Under the pieces are notes generated by a model that saw only the letters and a list, made by a program, of their open reading frames with translations, was not told where the DNA came from and searched no databases. The position numbers and the translations under genes were made by a program. Shown in pieces: positions 1 through 5,507 of a stretch of 5,507 nt of DNA. Within the stretch, counting starts at the first letter, position 1. Every line of letters begins with the position of its first letter. The stretch comes from Verrucomicrobiota bacterium (lineage in GTDB: Bacteria; Verrucomicrobiota; Verrucomicrobiia; Limisphaerales; UBA1100): contig JAPKEI010000199.1 in assembly GCA_028872685.1 (NCBI GenBank), positions 1 through 5,507 of the forward strand. Reading direction: 5' to 3'.

Positions 1-873
1 ACCGTGGCGGGCCTCACCGCGGCCGAACTGGAAGTCGCCCTGCGCAAGGTCCGCGAAAATGAAGCGCACCAATACATTTCCAGGCTCGAAGCCATTCCGG
101 TGGATCAACGCAACGCACTGCAGCTCGACACATTGCGTCTGGCCAAAGCTTTTGTGGCTAGCCCCAAGACCGCCTTTGCCGATGAATGGCCCAACCTGCA
201 AAGCCTCATCGGCACGCTGGGAAATACACAATTGAAGTTTTTTAACAACCAAACCAACACCAACGCGCCTCTGGATTGGGCCGAGGCCGGGAAACCGTCG
301 CTGGTGATTTCTATTAACCCGCAAACCGACATCATCCTGCCCGAGGCGCGCGTGAACATTGTGTTCAGCGCGGGCGGCAAGAGCTATCGTCTGCAACTCT
401 CCAACTGCGCCAAATTGCCCGGACATGACTGGCGTGTGGCGGAGGAATTGCGGCTCATCGACCTCACCGCCGAGGCTGCTGCCGAAAAAGATTGGGGCAC
501 TGATCTCCCCACCGCCCTCAAGCAAGCGAAGGCCGAAGGTAAGCGCGTGCTTATCGGGTTTACCGGATCGGACTGGAACCCCTCCTGCATCGCGCTGCAC
601 GATCGCGTGCTCACGCAGCCGGTGTTTCGCGATTGGGCCGCACAAAAACTGGCGCTCGTGCGCGCGGATTTTCCACGCCACACATCGCCCCCAAAGATGC
701 AGGCCGATGCCAATAAATTGCTTCTACGAAAATACGCCGTGGAGGGATTCCCCACGTTACTGTTGCTCGATGCCGGAGGCAACGAACTGCACCGCATCGA
801 AGGCTACGAAAACGAAGACGTGCTCGTGTGGGTGGGTGCGTTGAAAAAGAAACTCAATCCTGAAGGTGAATAA
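1..873 (+). CDS. Thioredoxin-fold protein with degenerate active site, probably 5'-partial
   Basis: The frame is open to the left edge. The first in-frame start is GTG at 4 (289 aa from there), but no signal peptide follows it, so the true start may lie outside; numbering below is from that GTG. Residues ~1-155 are unassigned: a helical stretch (~1-75), then a beta-rich part ending in 'GHDWRVAEELRL'. Residues ~160-285 resemble the thioredoxin_7/DsbD-gamma type: 'RVLIGFTGSDW' (181-191), an active-site segment, and the cis-Pro loop 'VEGFPT' (Pro250). The usual W-C-x-x-C is W191-N-P-S-C195, so the first, nucleophilic Cys is Asn and only the second remains. A normal dithiol oxidoreductase reaction is therefore unlikely; a binding, chaperone-like or single-thiol role is possible (inference). 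Its stop overlaps the next gene's GTG start by 8 bases, suggesting translational coupling. The fold call is firm; the function is unknown. Confidence 0.82.
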   Translation, partial: TVAGLTAAELEVALRKVRENEAHQYISRLEAIPVDQRNALQLDTLRLAKAFVASPKTAFADEWPNLQSLIGTLGNTQLKFFNNQTNTNAPLDWAEAGKPSLVISINPQTDIILPEARVNIVFSAGGKSYRLQLSNCAKLPGHDWRVAEELRLIDLTAEAAAEKDWGTDLPTALKQAKAEGKRVLIGFTGSDWNPSCIALHDRVLTQPVFRDWAAQKLALVRADFPRHTSPPKMQADANKLLLRKYAVEGFPTLLLLDAGGNELHRIEGYENEDVLVWVGALKKKLNPEGE

Positions 874-1621
874 GATTAATTATTTTTCTGCCGTGTTGAG
901 CGCCGCTCTGTTGTGGACGGTGGCCTGCGGCGACTCTCGTCCTGCCAAACCGGATCCGCCCCAGGGCGGCCAAGCCAAGCCGCCAAAGCCCGTCGCGCAG
1001 GTGAATCCTTTCGAATCGCCCGAAACGCTGGCGCGGATGTTTCACAAATCGCTCTCCGCCAATGACGCCATTCAAATGATGCACCTCTCCATGCTCGGTG
1101 CGCCCACTAATTCATGGATGGAGTTCACCAGCAAAATGTACCAGCATTCCAACAGGTTACTGGCACAAAACCTCGCCGATCTGGAAGCTGCCAATCCGCG
1201 CGAACAACGCACTGAAGCCGAGCAAGCGCGCATTTTCAATCTCATGGCGCAACGTCGCCAAATGGATATCGCGTTCACCAACAGCCTCCAGCGCCTGTCC
1301 GTTGAGCTGCCCAATATGCGCGAGACATTTCTGCAACGCGGGTTTCTCGATGTAGTGCTCCAGTTCAAAGCCGCCGGGCTGGATCCTGCGCAACTCACCG
1401 TATCGCGCATCGACACCTCCCAACTCACCGACACCTATCAGGGCATCGCCATGCGCGGTGGGCCGATGACCCTTTGGTTCGCTCAAGGCAAGACGCCGTT
1501 GGACATCACCCTCACCCTTGTCGTGGCCAAGGTGCCGCATCACGGCTGGGTATTCGTGCAGGATCCCAAACTGAATGTTCCCGCCGTGCAAGGCCCTGCG
1601 GAGCCGCCGCCGGGCAAATAA
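866..1621 (+). CDS. Putative lipoprotein of unknown function
   Basis: This 251-aa protein is not one I recognise. It begins with a short basic start and hydrophobic segment (residues ~4-20) ending in 'LLWTVAC'. Cys21 is a plausible lipidation site, although Thr at -3 is not the favoured Leu, so a plain signal peptide is the alternative. A Pro/Lys/Gln-rich linker (~24-46) is typical behind lipoprotein cysteines. Residues ~50-150 look helical, with charged, Gln-rich stretches. The end (~175-240) looks like beta strands, 'GGPMTLWFAQGKTPLDITLT' and then 'HHGWVFVQDPKL', followed by a Pro-rich tail. The GTG start at 866 was chosen because it opens the signal sequence directly; no convincing Shine-Dalgarno precedes it. 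The 8-base overlap with the thioredoxin-like gene argues for co-expression and perhaps a joint job in the envelope (inference). Confidence 0.75.
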   Translation: MNKINYFSAVLSAALLWTVACGDSRPAKPDPPQGGQAKPPKPVAQVNPFESPETLARMFHKSLSANDAIQMMHLSMLGAPTNSWMEFTSKMYQHSNRLLAQNLADLEAANPREQRTEAEQARIFNLMAQRRQMDIAFTNSLQRLSVELPNMRETFLQRGFLDVVLQFKAAGLDPAQLTVSRIDTSQLTDTYQGIAMRGGPMTLWFAQGKTPLDITLTLVVAKVPHHGWVFVQDPKLNVPAVQGPAEPPPGK

Positions 1622-1660
1622 CCTCGCCCCACAGCCACGCTCACGGTATAGCCTTCGCCC

Positions 1661-3022
1661 GTGAGTAACAGTCCATCCAACTGGACGCCCGACTCGTGGC
1701 GTGCCCGGCCCATTCAGCAACAGCCGCTGTGGCCCGATGCCGGCGCGTTGCAAACCACGCTGGACGAAGTGCGCGCATTGCCGCCGTTGGTGAACCACGG
1801 CGAAGTGGATACCCTGCGCGCCCACCTCGCCGAGGCCGCGCGCGGCAAAGCCTTTCTGCTCCAAGGCGGCGATTGCGCCGAGCGCTTTGCCGACTGCACC
1901 AAAACCGCCATCGAAGCGAAGTTGAAAATTCTTTTGCAAATGTCCCTCGTGCTCACATGGGGCGCACGCATTCCCATCATCCGAGTGGGCCGCATGGCAG
2001 GGCAGTTTGCCAAACCGCGCAGCAGCGATACGGAGACCATCGACGGCACTGAGATGCCGAGCTACCGAGGCGACAACGTGAACGCGATCACGCCCGATCT
2101 CGCCGCGCGCCAGCCCGATCCGCAGCGGCTCGTGAAGGCGTACCATCTTTCCGCCGCCACGCTGAATTATGCGCGCGCGCTGGTCGATGGCGGCTTTGCC
2201 GATTTGCATCACCCGCAACATTGGGACCTCGGCTTTGTGCGCAGCCAATCCCATCGCGCCGAATACGAGGACATGGTCGAACGCATTCGTGATGCCATTG
2301 ATTTCTTGGAATCCACCGGCGTGCGCGGCACCAGCGCGTTGCGAACGGTCGAGTTGTTTTCGTCGCACGAAGGTTTGTTGCTCGATTACGAGGAGGCCCT
2401 CACGGAAAAAGTGGGCGACCGCTACTACAACCTCGGCGCGCATTTTCTGTGGATTGGCGATCGCACGCGCAACCTTGGCGACGCACATCTCGAATACTTT
2501 CGCGGCATCGAAAATCCCATCGGCATCAAAGTCGGTAAACAAATGCAGCCGAACGAGTTGGTGGAAATCATCAACGAAGTCGAACCCGCCAACCGCGCCG
2601 GACGCATCACGCTCATCTCGCGCATCGGCGCGGCGGATGTGCGCGAAGCCCTGCCGCCACTCATCGCCGCCGTGCGCGAGGCTGGCCGAAATGTCGCGTG
2701 GTCGTGCGATCCAATGCACGGCAACACCACCACCACTGACAGCGGCCTAAAAACTCGCGACTATGATTGCATTCTCGCAGAGCTCGAAGCCGCCTTTGAA
2801 CTCCACGCCACCCAAGGTGGCCAACTCGCGGGCGTGCATTTTGAACTCACCGGCGAAGACGTCACCGAATGCACCGGCGGCCCTCAGGAACTTTCCGAAG
2901 CCGATCTTTCGCGCAGTTACGAAACCTACTGCGACCCGCGCCTCAACTACGCCCAAAGCCTCGAGCTCGCCCTCCGCATCGCGCAGCGCTTGCAATCCCG
3001 CCGCAAGAACGGCGGCGCCTAA
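1661..3022 (+). CDS. aroG: Class II 3-deoxy-7-phosphoheptulonate (DAHP) synthase
   Basis: This enzyme condenses phosphoenolpyruvate with erythrose 4-phosphate to DAHP, the committed cytosolic step of the shikimate pathway to aromatic amino acids. The 453-aa sequence matches the class II (plant/Mycobacterium-type) family over its full length: N-terminal 'NWTPDSWRARP', 'LLQGGDCAERF' (66-76), 'GRMAGQFAKPR' (110-120), 'YRGDNVNA', 'SSHEGLLLDYEEAL', 'HFLWIGDRTR', 'SCDPMHGNT' and 'HFELTGEDVTECTGG'. The metal ligands are all present: Cys72, His353, Glu395 and Asp425. Their spacing nearly equals that of the M. tuberculosis enzyme (Cys87, His369, Glu411, Asp441). The length is close to the long, feedback-regulated form (M. 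tuberculosis 462 aa), so allosteric control is possible but not shown. The GTG start places the conserved NW..DSWR motif properly at the N-terminus; no Shine-Dalgarno is visible. The symbol follows mycobacterial usage; class II enzymes are also named aroF or aroH. Confidence 0.96.
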   Translation: MSNSPSNWTPDSWRARPIQQQPLWPDAGALQTTLDEVRALPPLVNHGEVDTLRAHLAEAARGKAFLLQGGDCAERFADCTKTAIEAKLKILLQMSLVLTWGARIPIIRVGRMAGQFAKPRSSDTETIDGTEMPSYRGDNVNAITPDLAARQPDPQRLVKAYHLSAATLNYARALVDGGFADLHHPQHWDLGFVRSQSHRAEYEDMVERIRDAIDFLESTGVRGTSALRTVELFSSHEGLLLDYEEALTEKVGDRYYNLGAHFLWIGDRTRNLGDAHLEYFRGIENPIGIKVGKQMQPNELVEIINEVEPANRAGRITLISRIGAADVREALPPLIAAVREAGRNVAWSCDPMHGNTTTTDSGLKTRDYDCILAELEAAFELHATQGGQLAGVHFELTGEDVTECTGGPQELSEADLSRSYETYCDPRLNYAQSLELALRIAQRLQSRRKNGGA

Positions 3023-3025
3023 CCA

Positions 3026-3853
3026 ATGAAACGCGCCGCCCTCATCGGCATCATCGTGCTCAGCAGCGTCGCCTGCCTTTGGCTGCTGCTCGCGTGGCTC
3101 AGTGAAACGGAAAGCAATTATCAACCCGCCGACAACAACAGCACCGCCACCACCAACGCAGTGCCCACCGCAGTTTATCAGCCGCATAGTTTCGCCGGCG
3201 GCGAAATCGCCACTTACAAAATCAAACTCGGCGGCATCACGCTTGGCAAATGCACTTTCCGCGCAGATCTACTCGATGACAATGGCACCGCTCAATGGCG
3301 CTTCACATTGAAGGGTGGTGCCCTTGGCGGCATTGTCCAATACGACTCCACCTCACATGTGAACGCCTCCTTTAATCACTCCATTTCATATCACACCGTG
3401 CAGAAAGATGCCGCCTCGCGCGTGGTGGATTTGGCATTTGATGAGAAAAATTTGAAAGTAAAACGCCGCCTCAACGGCAACTCCGATGGCGAAGTGGATA
3501 CGAAGCCCAACACGCTCGACCCCATTAGCGTGATCTTCAAATTTCGCGAGCTAGACCTCGCCCAAACCGGCACCGTAGCCAGCCACGTGAGCGATGGCAA
3601 AGGCACGTTCCCCGTAAAGATCAACGTGATCGGCCCACAGAAAATCAAGATTGGTGACCAGGAGTTTAACGCCATTCTCGTGGAGCCCGACCTCGGCAAC
3701 CTGCGCGGTGTCTTCAACAAAGACCCCAAAGCGAAACTGCAAATTTGGCTCAGCGCCGACGCCCACCGCGTCCCCCTCCGCATCCGCACCAAAATCGCCC
3801 GCGGCAATTTCATCACCGAACTGGAAGATTACCAACGGCCGGATTCGAATTAA
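3026..3853 (+). CDS. DUF3108 domain-containing protein, membrane-anchored or exported
   Basis: This 275-aa protein starts with an uncleaved-looking signal anchor (Lys2-Arg3, then hydrophobic residues ~5-25). A low-complexity Asn/Thr/Ala linker (~31-50) follows, then a beta-rich domain (~55-270). The domain shows the DUF3108 pattern: an early 'GGEIATYKIKLGGITLGK' (58-75), a central 'LDPISVIFKFRELD' (~164-177), 'DGKGTFPVKINVIG' (~180-193), and a late 'LQIWLSADAHRVPLRI' (238-253) followed by the 'TELEDY' strand. Family members are periplasmic or outer-membrane-linked proteins of undefined function, so none is assigned. Cys17 lies in 'SSVAC', a poor lipobox, but a strongly hydrophobic stretch continues after it, so a membrane anchor is more likely than lipidation. 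The ATG lies 3 bases after the DAHP synthase stop, implying co-transcription and probably translation by reinitiation. Its stop codon runs into the convergent hairpin at 3853-3868. Confidence 0.85.
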   Translation: MKRAALIGIIVLSSVACLWLLLAWLSETESNYQPADNNSTATTNAVPTAVYQPHSFAGGEIATYKIKLGGITLGKCTFRADLLDDNGTAQWRFTLKGGALGGIVQYDSTSHVNASFNHSISYHTVQKDAASRVVDLAFDEKNLKVKRRLNGNSDGEVDTKPNTLDPISVIFKFRELDLAQTGTVASHVSDGKGTFPVKINVIGPQKIKIGDQEFNAILVEPDLGNLRGVFNKDPKAKLQIWLSADAHRVPLRIRTKIARGNFITELEDYQRPDSN

Positions 3854-3868
3854 ACCGCCAAAGCGGTT
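3853..3868. terminator. Small hairpin between convergent genes, possible weak bidirectional terminator
   Basis: AACCGC (3853-3858) and GCGGTT (3863-3868) form a perfect 6-bp stem with a 4-base loop. It starts on the last base of the DUF3108 stop codon and fills most of the 22-base gap before the ffh stop. No run of T follows on the plus strand, and only TTTAATT follows on the minus strand. Intrinsic termination would therefore be weak. The position between converging genes is the main argument for it. Confidence 0.4.
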
Positions 3869-3875
3869 CAAGCAA

Positions 3876-5222
3876 TTACCGCCCCATTAGTCCGCCGAGG
3901 CCGCCGCCGCCCATTTTGGCTAGCATTTTTTGCATCTTACCCATCTTTTTCATCATCTGCTGCATCTCGAAAAATTTGTTGAGCACACCGTTCAGTTCGG
4001 AAACTTTTACGCCCGTACCGGTGGCGATGCGTTTGCGGCGACTGGCGTTGAGGATGTTTGGGTTGCGACGTTCCTGCAGGGTCATCGCACAAATGAGGGC
4101 TTCCATACGGCTCATTTCTTTTTGACCTTTGTCGAGGTCCGCGCCTTTGAGTGCCTGATCACCGCCGGGGAGCATACCCACGATGTTCTCCAATGGGCCC
4201 ATTTTTTTCATCGCCCGCATTTGCTCCAGAAAATCTTCCAGCGTGAAATTACCTTTGCGCATTTTCTCTTCCATGCGCTTGGCTTCATCTTCGTCTATCA
4301 CCTCCGCAGCTTTTTCCACAAGGCTTACCACGTCACCCATACCTAGGATTCGGCCGGCCATGCGCTCTGGATGGAACGCCTCAAATTCATCCAACTTCTC
4401 ACCAAGGCCCGCAAACTTAATGGGCTTTCCGGTGACGCTTTTCATCGACAACGCCGCGCCGCCGCGCGCGTCACCATCGAGCTTGGTGAGAATGGACCCG
4501 GTGATGCCTAGCGCCTCATCAAAATGTGTAGCTACGCTGACAGCTTCCTGTCCGGTGGCAGCATCAAGCACGAGCAAAATTTCCTGCGGCTTGATGATCG
4601 CCTTGAGGTCGACCAATTCCTGCACCAGATTCTCATCAATCTGCAAACGGCCTGCGGTATCGAAAATCAAAACATTACACGCCTGCGCCCGCGCTGCCTC
4701 GAGCGCCGCCTTCGCGATTTTACGTACATCCTTCTCGCCCTTTAGCGCCAGCACCGGCACATCGACCTGTTCGCCAAGAACTTCCAACTGCTCCATCGCC
4801 GCGGGGCGATAGACATCCGCCGCCACAAGCATCGGCTGGCGGCCTTGTTTTTTGAGGAGCTTGGCCAGCTTGCCGCTAGAAGTCGTCTTGCCCGCGCCGT
4901 GCAGGCCCACCATCATTAGGCAGCTCGGGTTGCCGCCGGTTTCGAGTTGGGCATTTGTGTCGCCGAGCAGCGTGACCAGCTCGTCGTGGATGATTTTCAC
5001 CATCTGTTGCCCCGGCTGTACACTGGCTAACACCTCCTCACCGAGTGACTTTTCCTTCACGCGGGCAACAAATCCCTTGGCCACCTTGAAATTAACATCC
5101 GCCTCCAGCAATGCCAGTCGCACCTCACGCAGGGATTCGGCCACATTCTCCTCCGAGATTTTACCCAAACCGCGCAGGTTTTTGAACGCGCCCTGTAATT
5201 TTCCACTGAGAGTATCGAACAT
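3876..5222 (-). CDS. ffh: Signal recognition particle protein Ffh (SRP54 homologue)
   Basis: Ffh is the GTPase and signal-sequence-binding subunit of the SRP. With 4.5S RNA and the receptor FtsY it targets nascent membrane proteins to SecYEG. The 448-aa product is full length. The N domain (~1-95) starts 'MFDTLSGKLQGAFKNLRG'. The G domain contains P-loop 'GLHGAGKTT' (106-114), 'DVYRPA' (136-141), 'DTAGR' (188-192), 'TKLD' (246-249) and 'GLGE' (272-275). The M domain (~300-448) has the RNA-binding 'SRRKRIATGTG' (394-404) and a Met/Gly-rich tail ending 'GGLMGR'. The P-loop has His108 where most Ffh proteins have Gln. The frame can be extended to an ATG at 5297, but those 25 residues are Arg/Cys-rich and unlike any Ffh N-terminus, so the ATG at 5222 was chosen although it lacks a Shine-Dalgarno. 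The gene runs convergent to the DUF3108 gene and divergent from tRNA-Tyr. Confidence 0.97.
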   Translation of the reverse strand: MFDTLSGKLQGAFKNLRGLGKISEENVAESLREVRLALLEADVNFKVAKGFVARVKEKSLGEEVLASVQPGQQMVKIIHDELVTLLGDTNAQLETGGNPSCLMMVGLHGAGKTTSSGKLAKLLKKQGRQPMLVAADVYRPAAMEQLEVLGEQVDVPVLALKGEKDVRKIAKAALEAARAQACNVLIFDTAGRLQIDENLVQELVDLKAIIKPQEILLVLDAATGQEAVSVATHFDEALGITGSILTKLDGDARGGAALSMKSVTGKPIKFAGLGEKLDEFEAFHPERMAGRILGMGDVVSLVEKAAEVIDEDEAKRMEEKMRKGNFTLEDFLEQMRAMKKMGPLENIVGMLPGGDQALKGADLDKGQKEMSRMEALICAMTLQERRNPNILNASRRKRIATGTGVKVSELNGVLNKFFEMQQMMKKMGKMQKMLAKMGGGGLGGLMGR

Positions 5223-5230
5223 CGGCGCGC

Positions 5231-5259
5231 AACTTAGGCCGAGCACGGATCGAAGGCAA
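5231..5259 (-). promoter_or_regulatory. Candidate sigma70-type promoter of ffh
   Basis: Read on the minus strand, TTGCCT (5259-5254; 4 of 6 to TTGACA) is followed after exactly 17 bases by TAAGTT (5236-5231; 3 of 6 to TATAAT). The -10-like box ends 8 bases before the ffh ATG, which predicts a start of transcription about 2 bases before the codon. The individual boxes are weak. Support comes from the ideal spacing and from the same CTAAGTT box in the promoter candidate for the divergent tRNA. Confidence 0.35.
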
Positions 5260-5284
5260 GCGCAGCGGCGGCGCGGTTTTGGGG

Positions 5285-5313
5285 TTGTCACGCCCAAAGC
5301 TTTCCACTAAGTT
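5285..5313 (+). promoter_or_regulatory. Candidate sigma70-type promoter of tRNA-Tyr
   Basis: TTGTCA (5285-5290; 5 of 6 to TTGACA) is followed after 17 bases by TAAGTT (5308-5313; 3 of 6 to TATAAT). Transcription would start near 5320, giving a short leader of about 9 bases before the mature tRNA 5' end at 5329, a sensible arrangement for RNase P processing. The GC-rich stretch CCCGCCCC after the -10 box resembles a stringent-control discriminator (inference). Confidence 0.45.
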
Positions 5314-5328
5314 TCCCGCCCCTTGAGT

Positions 5329-5413
5329 GGGAGGATACCGAAGCGGTCAAACGGGGCAGACTGTAAATCTGCTGGCTATGCCTTCACAGGTTCGAATCCT
5401 GTTCCTCCCACCA
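5329..5413 (+). tRNA. tRNA-Tyr(GUA) with encoded CCA
   Basis: All cloverleaf parts are visible. The acceptor stem GGGAGGA (5329-5335) pairs perfectly with TCCTCCC (5403-5409). The D stem is CCG/CGG (5338-5340 / 5352-5354). The anticodon stem GCAGA/TCTGC (5356-5360 / 5368-5372) encloses loop CTGTAAA with anticodon GTA at 5363-5365. A long 13-base variable arm (5373-5385) has a GGC/GCC stem, as expected for bacterial tRNA-Tyr (class II). The T stem ACAGG/CCTGT (5386-5390 / 5398-5402) carries loop TTCGAAT. Discriminator A5410 and CCA (5411-5413) are encoded. It decodes UAU and UAC. A T-rich tract (5414-5423) follows, but there is no strong terminator hairpin. Confidence 0.97.
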
Positions 5414-5470
5414 TTTTCCTTTTGCTCTCCAATCAGCATTTGTAGGGGTAAATTGAGAGACCGCATTTTT

Positions 5471-5507
5471 ATGTCCAACAACGAACATGAAAAAAAAGCA
5501 CCACCGG
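5471..5507 (+). CDS. Possible start of a further gene, cut by the window end
   Basis: An ATG at 5471 opens a frame reading MSNNEHEKKAPP to the last base. A weak purine stretch, GAGAGA (5455-5460), lies about 10 bases upstream and could serve as a ribosome binding site. A second ATG at 5487, in another frame, reads MKKKHHR and is also open to the end, so the true start and frame cannot be decided. Both frames run through an A8 tract (5490-5497). With only 12 codons, no product can be named. Confidence 0.3.
   Translation, partial: MSNNEHEKKAPP

Noticed and set aside
1157..2719. A 520-codon open frame on the minus strand across the lipoprotein and DAHP synthase genes
   Set aside because: It lies antisense to a clearly conserved enzyme. 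It has composition typical of a shadow frame in GC-rich DNA (Arg/Gly/His/Ala-rich, no recognisable domain) and no initiation signals.
1..3853. The plus-strand cluster as a novel defence or biosynthetic system
   Set aside because: The only gene of known chemistry is a standard shikimate enzyme with all catalytic ligands. The others are generic envelope-type proteins. There are no nucleases, ligases, NTPases, tailoring enzymes or mobile-element marks to support such a claim.
3889..3925. GCC/GCCGCC-rich short repeat
   Set aside because: It simply encodes the Gly-rich end of Ffh ('GGGGLGG') on the minus strand; it is not an independent repeat element.
5223..5297. N-terminal extension of Ffh to an upstream in-frame ATG (25 more residues)
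   Set aside because: The extra residues are Arg/Cys-rich and do not resemble Ffh, while the canonical N-terminus 'MFDTLSGKLQ' begins at 5222. The extension would also cover the candidate ffh promoter.
5425..5459. Hairpin CTCTC (5425-5429) / GAGAG (5455-5459) with AAT/ATT extension, as a terminator of tRNA-Tyr
   Set aside because: The stem is short with a bulge and a loop of about 18 bases, and the T5 tract (5466-5470) starts 6 bases after it. It is too weak to call; the purine half may instead be a ribosome binding site for the next gene.
5329..5507. tRNA-Tyr 3' end as an integration (att) site of a mobile element
   Set aside because: No second copy of the tRNA 3' end, no integrase and no composition break can be seen in the available downstream sequence, which is only about 95 bases.

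Overview
The window looks like an ordinary chromosomal, housekeeping stretch of a moderately GC-rich bacterium. I place it tentatively in the PVC group, most likely Verrucomicrobiota. The reasons are the thioredoxin-7-like 'FTGSDW' protein type, a class II DAHP synthase, an almost complete lack of Shine-Dalgarno sequences, and the Ffh sequence style. This is inference; no 16S or other decisive marker is present.

Layout: bases 1-3853 hold four tightly packed plus-strand genes. The first is a thioredoxin-fold protein, probably cut by the left edge. The second is a putative lipoprotein that overlaps the first by 8 bases. After 39 bases comes a complete class II DAHP synthase (first step of the shikimate pathway). 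After 3 more bases comes a membrane-anchored or secreted DUF3108 protein. A 22-base gap with a small hairpin separates this cluster from ffh, which runs convergently on the minus strand (3876-5222) and encodes the protein subunit of the signal recognition particle. A 106-base divergent region (5223-5328) carries candidate promoters for ffh and for a plus-strand tRNA-Tyr(GUA) at 5329-5413. The last ~95 bases hold a T-rich tract and probably the first codons of another plus-strand gene.

How the genes relate: the four plus-strand genes are spaced like one transcription unit, but their products (envelope/redox-type proteins around an aromatic amino-acid enzyme) do not form an obvious pathway. Ffh and tRNA-Tyr are both translation-linked and share one intergenic region. 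I found no mobile element, CRISPR array, toxin-antitoxin pair or defence system. The points most worth a second look are the degenerate thioredoxin active site (W-N-P-S-C), a His in the Ffh P-loop where Gln is usual, identical CTAAGTT -10-like boxes in both divergent promoters, and -10-like boxes placed so close to the ffh and DAHP synthase starts that leaderless mRNAs are possible.
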